A stretch of DNA of 64,000 bases from Hyposmocoma kahamanoa (GCF_003589595.1 NW_020654748.1:5073167-5137166); one strand, 5' to 3'. Shown: positions 47,338-59,271, numbered from the stretch's first letter. Notes: generated by a model from the letters alone, not told the origin. Made by a program: numbers and translations.

Positions 47338-47523
47338 GCCAACGCCCAACTCCGCCGGTACGAGTCTCTCTGCGCGCAAGCTCGCGCAGTGTCCAGCACA
47401 GCTGATCTTGCGCATCTTGCTCGCACGCTGTTAACTGCCCAGCCGCCAGGGAAGCCGCCCCGACGGGCTTTCCTGCCGCCCTATCCGCCGGAACCCGATG
47501 ACCCGCCAATGGACGTCCCGGCT
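47338..47523 (+). CDS. FES/FER-like tyrosine kinase, exon 4 of window (end of F-BAR and proline-rich linker)
   Basis: 62 codons, phase 0-0, acceptor 'ctccaccaacag' and donor GTAAGT. The product has a helical first half (NAQLRRYESLCAQARAV) and then a Pro-rich stretch (QPPGKPPRRAFLPPYPPEP), ending DDPPMDVPA. It is strikingly GC-rich against AT-rich flanks, as expected for a coding island. It would mark the exit from the F-BAR domain. The PPGKPPRR segment could be a proline-rich SH3 target, but that is inference. A copy of dispersed family A ends about 70 bp upstream of the acceptor. Confidence 0.6.
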
Positions 47524-47559
47524 GTAAGTTTGTCTAGAAAAATTCGTTACATTCATTAT

Positions 47560-47712
47560 TTGATACAAAGATCGAACACTTAGAAAAATTTCTTCGGTCC
47601 AGCTGGATTCGAACCACCGTCTTCAGCGTACCGTGGCTGACGCTCTCCCAATTGAGCTCGGAACGAACCGGCAAACCTTACGAATTTTTCTATGTGCTTG
47701 TTGCAGATTTTT
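47560..47712 (-). mobile_element. tRNA-derived SINE, family S2
   Basis: B box ggttcgaatcc on the minus strand (47605-47615) and an A-box-like 'gagctcaattgggagagcg' (opposite 47645-47665). Related to 15297-15500 through 'ccttacgaatttttctatgt'. It begins only about 40 bp downstream of kinase exon 4. Confidence 0.7.
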
Positions 47713-47854
47713 GTTTTTTGTTTCTAGCGCATGGCAAAAAAGTCGTTATATATTATAACTATAGTCGTCACCAAATAAGCTTAGACTGTAGAAACAAAAG
47801 GATATGTTATGTTGAGATATATAAATTCAGACGTTATATGTATATGATGCATTT

Positions 47855-47993
47855 CGACGTTGAAAACATAAACATGTTATTGTCTTTGTTTAACTCTTGC
47901 CGTCGTGCCGTCTTAAGCCAAAAGAGGAAGCATTACATTGGTCTGTGTCAAACACGGGAAACGAAAATACGTAACGTCATCTCAAATATCGAG
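47855..47993. repeat. Dispersed unit shared with 50810-50945
   Basis: 'tgtctttgtttaact', 'gtcaaacacgggaa' and 'cgaaaatacgtaacgtcatc' occur in the same order in both places. Confidence 0.7.
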
Positions 47994-48170
47994 TTCTTAG
48001 GTTTTCGCGATTGTTACACATAGGAAATGAAACTATTTTTGCGGATTTAAATCGCGTATATTTATTTTTTCAAACAAACCGACGCGCGACGTTTCGGGCC
48101 CTTTACAGGTCCCATGGTCACGGTTGACTGAGGTGGTACAGTCTTCAACCAGTTATGTCTTATATTGACG
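47990..48170 (-). repeat. Terminal (pLTR-like) sequence of the Penelope-like element
   Basis: It contains 'tcgagttcttaggttttcgc', the 'cacataggaaatgaaac' segment and the 'cctttacaggtcccatggtc' core. All of these recur in the foldback at 22768-22963 and in degenerate form at 8700-8905. It lies just 3' of the RT remnant on the minus strand. Confidence 0.7.
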
Positions 48171-48276
48171 CAAACCACCCAATTTTTTCACTATAGTTAC
48201 AATAGTTATTAATTATATGCCTTATTTTTAATTTTTCTCAAAAAGTGCCGCGACAATAATACAATTTCAACATGCG

Positions 48277-50193
48277 TTAAAATAACTCCACGAAGAGACA
48301 TCTACGATAGTGATCGCATACGGAGTTCCTCAGGGTCTTGAAATAGGTCTTGATAGATGCACGCCTGAGGACTCTTCCGATCTTGTCTCTAACACCTCTC
48401 ACGTAAGGTAAGATGGCAAGTCTTCGCTCGACTGTTGGTGGTTTCACACGGAGTCTGCGGCATTGGCGTGGAATCTTCAACTTATTTGCATGTAGGACTT
48501 GCTTTATATGCTGAAGTTCCCCTGCCAGATGATTACTGTCGCAGACACCATGTGCTCTCTGACACAAAGATTTGCCCACGGTAGCTAACTGACTAGGATG
48601 GTGATGGGAATTACCGTTGAGATACCTATCTGTATGAGTTTTCTTTCGGAATGCAGTATGGCCTAAGGTGTTATTAGGATTTCTTTTGATTAAAACATCT
48701 AAGAAAGCTAAAGTACCACAATTCTCTTCCTTCCTTCCATAGTAAATTGGATCTTAGTACTAAGAATTAAGATGGTCCAAGAAAGAAGGTATGCTATCGT
48801 TAGGTAATATTGTGAAAGTATCATCAACGTACCGTTGAAATTACCGTACCGTGAAAATCTTCGGACTAGCTGGGGCCATGGGTAAAACTCGCTCCTCAAA
48901 GTCTTCCATGAAAATATCGGCGACAACGGGAGATACCGGGGAGCCCATCGCTATACCGTCAATTTGTAGGTAGAATTCATTATTCCACAATAGATAGCCT
49001 GATGTTAGGCAGAGTTCTAATAATTTTGCAAATTCAATGGACATATTATGTTCCCTTAGCTTTCTACGTACAATTTCAATGCAGTGTTTTACTGGTAGGT
49101 TGGTAAACAGCGACTGAACGTCAAAACTGACCATGGTGACATCATAAGTTAACCGTAGATCTTTGATTCCACTGATGAAATGGTATGAATCCTTCACATG
49201 TGTAGAAGTGTTCCTTCTCAATGGTGACAGTACCTTTGCCATGTGTTGAGCCAGTTTGTAGGTTGGTGTGTCAATCTATGGGACGGAGTGGGGTGTTAGC
49301 CTTATGTATTTTTGGTAACCCTTACAGTTTTGGAGGTTTTTTGCAGCAGGGTACAAACTCACTTACATTAAGTTTCAGCGTATCGGAGTGCTTAGATATT
49401 AACTTAGTTGTTGTTTTTAATATCTTGGTGGTAGGGTCTTTCTTCACTTTTTTATACGTGCTTTCATCCGATAGTAAATCAGTTATTTAGCTGTTATAAT
49501 CTGACGTATTCATGACCACCGTCGCGTTACTTTTATCTGCACGGAGGATGACTAATTCAGGATCTTCGCGGAAGGTCTTCAGCGCGTTATATTCATCTCG
49601 AGTAAGATTCGGCCTGGGCTGTTTATTTGAACGCAATATTGACGAAACGGCGTATTGCCTCCAAATCTTCCTTTCTCATGTTGTTTTTAACTAGACAATC
49701 CTCAACGTTACAAATAATTTCTTCGTATGGAACACGACGAGCCACTGCGTAATTCAAACCCTTTTACGAAACTGAATAAGCACACTGATCTAATGTTTTA
49801 TTCGATAAGTTTATCAGAGATTGAGGTTGTGTTTGATCATTTGACAATGACGTTGACGTTTCGTTACTTGGGCACTTCAGTTTAAGTTTATTAAATTTTT
49901 CAATCTGTGTTTTTTGGGATTGTTGAAATTTAAATGCTAATCGTTTATTTGTAATTTCAATGCGTTTATTAAAATCAGATCTGCTTAACCTCCAATTCTT
50001 TCGATAATTCCGTAATCTGATTGTCAAACTTTTGAATTGAATAACAGTTATTGTTGATTAGTTTGCACAATAATTTATTACTGGCTTGGCGGTAAAAGTT
50101 TGACATTTTTCTGCATAAATCAAAAGCGCTCGGCCAATAGTAGTCAATTGACATTGTATAATCTGACATTTGCATGCTATATATGCGAAACAT
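48277..50193 (-). mobile_element. Decayed Penelope-like element (reverse transcriptase)
   Basis: Read on the minus strand, fragments appear in the order expected for a Penelope-like retroelement. An N-terminal helical part (50193-49764) ends near SLINLSNKTLDQ. Next comes a segment antisense to 49500-49690 with a LVILRADKSNAT-type motif. The RT fingers and palm follow at 49242-48841, with VSFDVQSLFTNLP and IDGIAMGSPVSPVVADIFM. The RT active-site YVDD is at 48831-48820, and a connection part at 48579-48277 has AILPYVRGVRDKIGRVLRR. Several frameshifts and stops break it. The GIY-YIG endonuclease expected after the last part is not visible, so the copy is dead. A terminal sequence like those at 22.8 kb follows at 47990-48170. 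Confidence 0.85.
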
Positions 50194-50194
50194 G

Positions 50195-50805
50195 TTTATA
50201 CTAACACTTTCTCTTGTTACACCTCCTGTTATAACATTTTTTAAGCAAATAAACGCATGATTATAATATTATTGTTTCTGATAATATTACTGATTTCATT
50301 TATTTCCAAAATTAAATGGAAGTATTAAAGATTCACTTAAATCAGTCACTGGTAATGATTCTATACCAATGCATAAATACAAAAAAGCTTACACTATTTG
50401 GAATCTGTTTAAAAATTTCTCTATAAAAAAATGAATCTTGAGGTTGGAAATGTATGGGATTTATATCTCAAAGATTTCTCTTTTTTATATACTCTCAAAT
50501 TAGAAAAAAATATTTTTTTCTGTGCAAATTTCTTTTCGTAATGTTTGAGTATTTGTAAACGCAAAACAATAAATTCAAAATTTAATGTGACATTCCCGGA
50601 TATTCCCATATAACCTAAAATATTCCCAGATGGAATATTGATCTACTTTAATTAAATGTTTGCATATCGATAATGACTTATCGATAGATTATGGCACGAC
50701 ACTAAAGAAATCCGCCATTTGTTCGTTCAATTTTTGTTTAGGTACCTATGCACGTACATTTCGTAGTTAGGGCAGCTCCTTTATTTTATTTTTTTCAATC
50801 CTCTA
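50195..50805. repeat. Long direct repeat, copy 1
   Basis: Shared with 51665-52315: 'aaataaacgcatg/aaataaactta', 'ccaaaattaaatggaagt', 'actatttgga', 'actaaagaaatccgccattt', 'gggcagctcctt' and 'cctctaag'. About 600 bp, clearly diverged. Confidence 0.75.
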
Positions 50806-50809
50806 AGAT

Positions 50810-50945
50810 TTAGACGTTGAAAACTTAAACATTTTATGTCTTTGTTTAACTACTGCGTGCCGTCGTAGGCCAAAAGAGATAGCACTACATTGATTTATGT
50901 CAAACACGGGAATCGAAAATACGTAACGTCATCTTAAATGCCAAC
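50810..50945. repeat. Dispersed unit shared with 47855-47993
   Basis: It shows the same blocks as the other copy. It sits between the two copies of the 600-bp direct repeat. Confidence 0.7.
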
Positions 50946-51664
50946 TGTCCTCATTTTACTATATTTGGAGTACCTTTTGATATCCGTATCCGGTTGAAGG
51001 GAAATACATGAAATGTAAAAACCAATCTTTGGCCAAATGTTTTATTGAATTATTCGCATGAATTGTTAAATTTGGACAAAAATATTGACAGTGAGAACGA
51101 TTAAGTATTGATTAAAATGCGTCGCTGCGACATTAAGGGGTGCGGCAGTAGAAAAGGCAGAAATCAACCGAATGTTACATTATACGTGTTATTTTGTTGT
51201 CTATAAATCATACAATAGCCCAAATATCTCATGTAATTAGATTCATTTAAGTAGTTTATTCATCTCTTGCCGAATTTTGCTTTGGTTACTTTAGATTGCC
51301 TGTTTGTTAGTATATTTTGAAGATTGTTGATAACGATTATTTTGAAATAGTGTTGTTCTTGTAAGCAGACATATTATCGATATTCTGTTATTAAAACAAT
51401 TCACTACGAGATTTTTTTTTTCATCATTATTATTTTTATTTTTAAAATTTTCCTACAAATGAAAAAAGAAAGAAAGATTTGTTTAAATTATAGGATTGCC
51501 GAACATAAACATTGGATCAAATATCACCTTCCTTTCTTCGCTCCATTTTGAAGAGACACATTATATAACATTTAATAATTCTTGGCAAATTTAATTTGTA
51601 CCTTCTGACCATTTGTTGTGACATTTTTATCAATGTGGTAGTTTAATATATGGTTATGTAATAT

Positions 51665-52315
51665 AACATGTTTGTACTGACACTGTCTCTTGCTACATCT
51701 TCTGTTATACCATGTTTTAGGCAAATAAACTTACCTATTATTAAAATTATATCTGATTTTATGATTATCGATAATGTTATTACAATTATATAAGTAATTT
51801 TATTTATTTCAAAAATTAAATGGAAGTGTTAGATTCACCTAAATCAAACTCACTGATATTGATTCTATACTATATATAATAATACAAAACAGCTTAAACT
51901 ATTTGGAAACCTTTTAAAATCTCTAATATCAGTCTTGAGATTGGAAATGCATAGAGATCTCCTGATTTATATTATTTTTCGTCTAAGTGAACATTTATAA
52001 ATGCAAAATAATAAATTCAAAATCTCATATATATCTATCATCCCGGATATTCCCATATGACAATGAATATTGATCTACTTTAACTAAACATTTTAATCAT
52101 ACTTTGATTACAGTAAACTATACAGATTATAAACATGACACAAAAAATCAGTTTCAACATTCAAGTCTCATTTGCATGTCGATATTGCCTTATCGATGAT
52201 GATGGTACAACACTAAAGAAATCCGCCATTTGTCGTGGACATTTTTGGTTTAAGTAAGGACGTTTATTCCGTAGATAGGGCAGCTCCTTCCTTTTATTTT
52301 TTTCCATCCTCTAAG
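51665..52315. repeat. Long direct repeat, copy 2
   Basis: Same order of shared blocks as 50195-50805, offset by about 1.5 kb. It ends at 'cctctaag', exactly where the inverted-repeat element at 52316 begins. Confidence 0.75.
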
Positions 52316-53211
52316 CAAATAAGAGGCCAAAGTTGACATTTGTCATCGTGACGTGAATAGGGACGTGGATAAATCGTATCGGTAATCACATTATACGATT
52401 TTCACGAGAAATCGATTCAAAATTTTAAGAGTTTGTGATTGTTTACATTATTTTTGGTTTATTGTTGTTCAGGGGGCCTAAAAAGCCAAATCGTGCAGAA
52501 TTGCACGATTTGGCCTTTTAGGTTAAAAGCAATTCATTTACAGAAATCCTTGCGATTCTGTAGCAATTCCTCTTATTTTCGTAAAATTGTCCCATATTTC
52601 GATGAATTATCTCCATTTCTTTTAATTTTGAGTTTATAATATTCATAAATGGTTTATTACGGGAATTTAGTGTAAATAAGTATGTACATCGATAAAACAA
52701 GTACATAAAAAGATTAAATTACCAAGAAACCAAGGATTTCATAAATTGTCAAATCGAAAAGAAAAGGAAATACAAATCTGGCTGTGAGTATGGGGCTCTT
52801 TTAAATTTAATAAATTATAAATTTATTTGCAATAGGTGTGGTCAGAGATGTAATATGCATAATTATTTAAAATACACCTATTTTTATACATTTTTGTTTT
52901 AATATTTAATAAGTCAATATTTTTTCCGAGAAATCGAAGAGACTCGGTGGAATTCGGCGACTAATTGCTTACAACACTATTATTAAAAACAATAGCTTGA
53001 GGACGTAACTGTTTTCAGGACGTTTCGGAGTAACTCGAAATTGCATTTTCTTTTGGAATTCGTGCAAAATACTTCAAATATGTTTTGTCATATTAATGTT
53101 TCAATAAAATTTATGTATTTTTTTAGACTCAATTATGCTAATAATTGTTTATTTATTGTTTCGTTGATATACTATCGCCTTCGTTAGCTGTCAAATTTGG
53201 CCTCTTATTTG
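52316..53211. mobile_element. Inverted-repeat element with 23-bp ends
   Basis: 'caaataagaggccaaagttg' at the left and 'aatttggcctcttatttg' at the right form a 23-bp inverted repeat with one mismatch. The 896-bp interior contains the 21-bp-arm palindrome at 52477-52522 and no coding. I see no target duplication. Confidence 0.6.
52477..52522. repeat. Near-perfect palindrome
   Basis: Two 21-bp arms with one mismatch around a 4-base centre (gaat). The left arm is 'cctaaaaagccaaatcgtgc' plus a; the right arm is its reverse complement. Confidence 0.85.
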
Positions 53212-54439
53212 GTGACGACTAATAACTGTGGAGAGGAGTAACACTAAAGTTTGCTACAGTTATATGAAGCTTAAGTTAAGAAATTATGATTTCTTTAATA
53301 AAATGCAAGTGCTTTTATTATTTTACATCTAATACCTAAACGACGAAGCAGCTTTGTGTTTTTTTTTTACCCAAGAGGATTTGTTCAGTGTACTAAGTGC
53401 CTTAAAAATATTATTTCATCCTGTTTCACTGAGTCTAGGGCAAACGCCACCTGTTTGAGTCACAAAGTAAAATTGAATCATTCACACGGCCAAATTTAAT
53501 TTCGTTGAAACCTTTCGTGTCTGTCACTCGTGTATGTATACGCATTTAGAGTAGAGCCTTCACCATGAGTTCATTGTCACGGCGACAATTCGCACTAGCA
53601 ACCGGGTAAAATACTTTAAAATTTTGTATTGTACACCGTCTCTATCAGTTACAAATAACCTTTTATGTACAAAATATTTTAAACGCTCGCTAGCGACTAT
53701 TAGCATTGTGAATTCATGGTAGAAGCACACCCCGGACACTTCATACAACGGTCAAAAATTATTTACCTATACTACTACATACAGCAAGGCACTATCTGCA
53801 CACGCGCAAATGTGTGCGTGAAGTGGTAGGGTTACCCATCGCTTTCTCGCACTATTACGTTACGTGGTCAGAGCGGCAACATAGCGAAAATCCTAACGCG
53901 AGTCTGTTATCTATGATTTTGTTTATATAATCCTAATAGGTAATTATTACATTATGTCTATTAGGTATTTACATCGATATATTATTATATTTTATATAAT
54001 TAATTCACTAACTATGTAGAAGTATGTGTGATATGTACTATGTGACATAAATATGAAGACAATATTTAAATGAGAGATAATAAAAGTTGCAAAGGCGTTC
54101 CTTTGCAACAGACCTCTTGCCAATGACAATGTCACATTGATATTGAGAACAGTGTGACCATTTATGGCAGATTTCTGCCATTTGGGCAGAGTTAATTTTT
54201 ATTTATTTTCATTGCTGCAGAATATGATAAGTTATATTAAATGTGGCAGAATTTGGCAGATTTGGGAATATTCGGTAAGTTTTTTATTATTTTTGGGAAC
54301 AAAACTGAAAACTTGTTATTTTCTGCTACAAATATCTGAAACGAAATACAGGATATTGTTATAAACATAACCTATATCAACTTTATAATCCCAGCTTCTA
54401 CAGGCTGTACTCAATTAGCTTTTTTGATGCTTTGATAAT
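53212..54439 (+). other. Kinase intron 4, no recognised feature
   Basis: AT-rich. A run with 'tttatggcagatttctgcca' near 54160 is a short inverted motif only. Confidence 0.5.
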
Positions 54440-54706
54440 GAATCACAAGTATTGATAGGTCTCCTTAACGCACATCGTCAAAAACACTGGGTCACAAAAC
54501 ACACGGGATGTCGCCATCCTTCTTTCCGTGACCGTGTAGGTCTACGATTTTCATCACCTGAAGAGGCTATCGAAGAGTATGAAAAATATGTTTCAGAGAT
54601 TGTGACGGAGGAGTGGCATAAATGTTTTCAAAATTGGTTCATTCGTATAAAAAAGTGCATTAACGCTAACGGAGAATATTTTAAGAAACAATCAATTCAT
54701 TTCTGA
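54440..54706 (+). mobile_element. Mariner transposase C-terminal fragment
   Basis: The open frame from about 54437 encodes RQKHWVTKHTGCRHPSFRDR, then GLRFSSPEEAIEEYEKYVSE, EEWHKCFQNWFIRIKKCI and NANGEYFKKQ before TGA at 54704-54706. The pattern 'RFSSxEE...WxKCFxNWFxRxxKCIxxxGEYFxKQ' is the C-terminal signature of mariner transposases. The catalytic D,D34D region is not present upstream, so this is a 5'-truncated, dead copy. Confidence 0.85.
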
Positions 54707-57052
54707 TTATTTGTAGTATTTTTTTCTTATTCATTCCGGAAATTTATAGTGCGCCACACGTATGACAATATTTAATTAGGACGATAGGATCTCTCGTTTT
54801 GCATTTTTTAAGAGAGGATTTTCACGATAGAAAAAAATCCAAAGTCCGTTATATCGCTGATCCCACCCACTATGTCGCAAAGTTAAGATAAATATAGTGT
54901 ACCTGCCTGTCCCCAATTACGTCAATTTTTAATGTACTTAAGTGATTTCCCGAACCCCTAGGTCCAGGACCTAAAAAATATTGTCGTAAGGCAGTTTCCA
55001 TTTTCTGTCTATGTTCCTCGAAGTTTAAGTAAAAAAACTCTACCTATTCCGATCCCTAATTATTAGTGTTGTTTTTGCCTTGAACAATATGGGGAAATAC
55101 ACAACTATAGGAGATACAGATAACCGGTCTCAGGAACTATTAAATGTTTATCGCGACAACAATTTTGGAAAGTAAACTTTTTGGTCAAGCGTGAGGTGTC
55201 CATAAAAATACATAAAATTGATTCTTTATTTAGTACTGATCGACTCGGTTTTATGTAGGTAAGGATCATTTCATTGTATTAAAAGAAAAAAAATCGGGAT
55301 ACCAGAAACTGGTCAAGTTAAATAAAATGTTATTAATTTTCCATGAATAAAAACTTTTCCACAAAAAAAGACTTAATGGTTCCTAGGACAGTCTCCCTGT
55401 ATCTCCTATACTTTCAGATTCTGATAACTGTCCCAATTCAAAAACACACTGAATACAGTATTTTTGATAGTCATTTTGTTAGATTACGCACTTCAAGCTC
55501 AGCTGACACCGATACAGCGACGGCTCTTGATAGAACCGTATCTTGCCATCGTCGTTTGATTGGTCCGAACATAACGTAAGGTCGTCCAATGTCACTATTC
55601 TTTGATAACAGGCTGGTTTTAATCAATATCTGAAAGCGATACAAGTATTTATTCACGAAGTCTTCAGGATAAAAACGAAATATACACATCAGAGCACAAA
55701 ACTATAAAAAAAACCACTTCAATGTGTCGATAGAGCCGTTAAAAACAAAATTATCCCGAGCGCTAATGGAGTATCAAAAGCGATTACCTGTTCGGATGAG
55801 CATTTTCGAATCCATTAAACGTAAATTTTATCTTATAGCCTTAACGTAAATTTCCAATATTTTATATTATATACCTTATTTGAGCGTTATTGCATTAAGG
55901 CGTTTTATCCATGACGCTTTTTAATATACACATTGCAATGAATATTGTAAAGATTGCCGAGAACGATATGGGCACTTCACATTTCACGGAAATTTGAAAC
56001 ACCAATCTTCTAGTAAAATGTTTCCAATATTTATGTCAACAGTATTAAAACGATTCATTGATCATATTGCTCGCCGACAACCTTAACAAACTGGTTATGG
56101 TGGGCCTCCCTATGGCAAATGCCCTGAGAGAAGCTGTAAGCAGAACCAGATGAAGAAAATCGTCCATAAAGTTTCGAAAATCTTTTGAGGACACAACCTT
56201 CATCAATGAAGAATACGATTAAAAAGACATAAGATCATTGTTTCATCGTCAAAAACTATTTGCTACACTTGAAAGACATTCTTATCATTGAAATAAACTT
56301 GTTGACAATTACTCGTCTAACTAAAGCAAGTCAATTCGCCGTTCGTCACCATTCGGTTCATAATTATGTATTTCAAACATAGAATAAATACCAACTATCC
56401 AAAACACAAGTATTATTTTAGATAAGTTTAATAAATTACCATCGTAAATGTTTGTTCAGTAGCCACTACTAGTCGAAATTTTCAAAATGGCGAATCGCAC
56501 GTAACACTAGAAGTCATTTATTTATCTTTGAAATTTTATTTTCGATTGAAGCAAGTAAAAAAAATTTTAATCGATAATTTCAATTAGTCACATTTATTGA
56601 GTCACATATTATTATGGTCATATTCATCCTAAATGCATGCAATACAATAGAAACGAAGGAAATAGTAATAAAAATAGAACAAACTTGTCTAATGAGTTTA
56701 TGACTTAGCTACAGAAGGCTACGGCTTCAACTGTTTGCAATCGAGATTTCAACTACACGATGCCTGCTATCGGTGTCAACAATAGTATGAGAACTAGAAT
56801 AATAATAATAATAATAATAAGCTTTATTGACCAAATCGGATTACATTAATTTGCATTTACACCATATTAACTATGTTACATAACTCTTATCTACCAATGA
56901 TTTCTCGCGGTCCTTGCACTATGTATAAACTTGTAATAAATAGGTTCAAGGGGTTTTAAAAAGAAATGTTTACATTAAAATTTATAAACCTCCTTATGCT
57001 TTGATTACAAATAAGTATACTTAAATTAATTTTAATGTATTGATAATTTTAG
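54707..57052 (+). other. Kinase intron 4, continued
   Basis: No coding or repeat signal apart from the AAT microsatellite. Confidence 0.5.
56794..56820. repeat. (AAT)n microsatellite
   Basis: Eight to nine ATA/AAT units, followed by 'agctttattgaccaaatcgg', a look common to antisense LINE 3' ends. Confidence 0.85.
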
Positions 57053-57107
57053 TGTGTGAGAGAGTGTGAGTGTGTGCGCGCGCGCGTGTGTGTGTGTGTC
57101 TCTCTCT

Positions 57108-57156
<49 letters not shown>

Positions 57157-57247
57157 CGCGTGCGCGTGCGCGTGTGCGTGTGCGTGTGCGTGTGCGTGCG
57201 CGTGCGCGTGCGCGTGTGCGTGTGCGTGTGCGTGTCTGTGTGTGTGA
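57053..57247. repeat. GT/GC alternating microsatellite
   Basis: About 195 bp of alternating purine-pyrimidine sequence (GT, with GC and TC interruptions such as gcgcgcg and gtctctctct). Such tracts can adopt Z-DNA. The short frames over it, of the form VCVCVC or ACACAC, are artefacts. Confidence 0.95.
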
Positions 57248-58159
57248 ATGAAAGAAAAGATTTGCCATACTTAAGAGGATGTATGATTTCTTTTATTTGT
57301 GGAACAACTTCATTTTTTCAGTAACGGCAAAAGGTTGAGGTCTTAATTTTCGTAGTGGTAAACCAAAAACACGGTTGGTGAATTTTTTTGTGACCGATTT
57401 ATTATGTCCAGTGTATGGAAACAGTTATGGACATCGATTTCGTGCATGCAGTCCTTGATAATAATCTTCCATAGTCCGTAATGGTTAAAAACTTAACAAA
57501 AAACATAAATCTAATAAAAAATGACAATTAAAATACTTACAATAATAGTAATAAAAATTATATTCTTGCTAATAACCCTGACAGTGATATTAGATCCGCC
57601 GCAGTCGAAAGTATTTCTTATGGCAGTTGCCACCTCACATGATGAGGGTCTCGTAAAAGCCACATCCGAAAACATCGGAAGTATCTCGATCAAGCGCACA
57701 AGATCACCGGATGTAGCCTCCACTGAATTAATCTATTATTTTGTTTGATGGGTTAATTCCATCCAGTTTCGCTAACAAAACGACTGTTGTAGTCTGTTGC
57801 GTGGCGATTCCAGCGCTGACATATCGTTAGTAGTCCCATTTATGTGGTCTGTGGTAGTCCCAGACCCTGGCTGACTATGCCATTGACGTGGGACACCTCT
57901 CCTATTATAAAATTTAAATTTTAAACCATGAGAGAGACAAGACACATTCGAAATAACAATAATAAACAAATCAAATACATTCAATAACAACAATGCATAA
58001 GACACAAATCAAAACAAAAATAATCTGAATTTCGACGACGTTTCAAATACTAGCAAAACTTCATGCTTCATCTCGTTTCCATCTTCAGGGAACAATACGT
58101 GGGCTGGGATCTCACGTGTATGTTGTTGACGTACCATCAGTACGCACGAAGTATTTCGC

Positions 58160-58335
58160 TGACGGGAAAGCTAGGGCGTGGAATTCTGTGCCTACTGATC
58201 TGTTCCTAAATAAATAATTTGGACCTTTTCCAACGTTTGAGTCAATAAGTACTTTCCGAGTAAGCATGCTCCACTTTCGACCACACCGTAACTTCCCATT
58301 AAGTGAGATTGTGTTTAAATGCTTACCCATTACAC
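58160..58335 (+). mobile_element. Jockey-type LINE 3' tail, copy 3
   Basis: Plus-strand frames show ARAWNSVPTDLF, then after a stop ESISTFRVSMLHFRPHRN, parallel to the tail at 28379-28560. Confidence 0.6.
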
Positions 58336-58764
58336 TTTAGAAAATTCACTGCGTAATTCTGCTTTGGGCGTGATTCTGCTTTGTTTGATAACGAGTGACT
58401 CGTGCTGTAGGATTAGCGACAAAACTCGCGTGTGTAGAGAAACCTTTATCTTTCTATTGATTATGGAACTACTCAAAGCATGACATGACACGGAGGGTTG
58501 ACATGAAACTCAGGTTTACCTACCTACTACTATAGAAAAATTGTCATTACACTTTTTCTTCATAGCGTTTACGTCAAGCCGGTAATGGTACAAACGGGTA
58601 CAGTCAATGATCTTATATGATTGGGTACAGTACTAACGTCGCCCATTTATTTCCATCGTAACCTGTTTTATACAGTAGGTACTTTATATTGGAAAATCAA
58701 TGAAAGCAGGAAGATAATAGTGATTCTTTGATTTTAAAATCTTTATTTAAACATATTTTATTTA

Positions 58765-58862
58765 CCCCGACGTTTTGGAAGTGTTGCAATGGTCATGGTC
58801 TCGAACGAGTCACTTCGCGACCATAGACGCACAGTCCGAAACGTCTACGTAAATAAAATATA
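58765..58862. repeat. Foldback resembling a Penelope terminus
   Basis: 'tttatttaccccgacgtttt' at the left is roughly mirrored by 'aaacgtctacgtaaataaaa' at the right, with 'aatggtcatggtc' and 'cgaccatag' between. The layout and the 'cgacgttt...atggtc' core recall the other Penelope ends. It is a different subfamily, and the call is by resemblance only. Confidence 0.4.
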
Positions 58863-59142
58863 CTTGTACCTACATGATTAAGTGCCAATTTTAAAGTCAA
58901 ATAATGTGTGAAAATTATGAAAGTTTAAATCAAGATAACAATGATTTTAGTTCTAGACAAATTTTATTAATATGACATTTGTGTGCTCGACCATGTAATG
59001 GTACTTAGCTCGTGCTGCTCATGCTCACGATTGTAAATACAAGCGAAAATTCGGTCCGTATGAATGATTTTTTTTGTGCTCGAGTCAACGCTAATCTCGC
59101 CGCTGCGGTGTAATGGTTTGAATAACTATGTTTTGGTTATAG

Positions 59143-59271
59143 GAAAGCATGCCACCAGTGCTTCGAGGGGAAATGTTGCTGGACCGTATGGGAAGTGCGC
59201 AGGCGCGGCTCAGCTACGATCAGCTGAGAAAAGATGCGCAGGACCTTGAAATACAGATTAAACAATTGCAG
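59143..59271 (+). CDS. FES/FER-like tyrosine kinase, exon 5 of window (coiled coil)
   Basis: 43 codons, phase 0-0, acceptor 'ttttggttatag' and donor GTTTGT. It encodes ESMPPVLRGEMLLDRMG followed by QARLSYDQLRKDAQDLE and IQIKQLQ, a clear amphipathic coiled coil. In FER, a coiled coil with a similar run (a short hydrophobic start, then Gln/Glu/Leu heptads) follows the F-BAR domain and drives oligomerisation. The frame joins directly to 47523 and 61937. The intron before it is about 11.6 kb and contains a Penelope-like element. Confidence 0.65.

Noticed and set aside
57032..57324. Four overlapping frames of 61-84 codons over the microsatellite
   Set aside because: They translate only as VCVC, RARA or HTHT repeats of the simple sequence.
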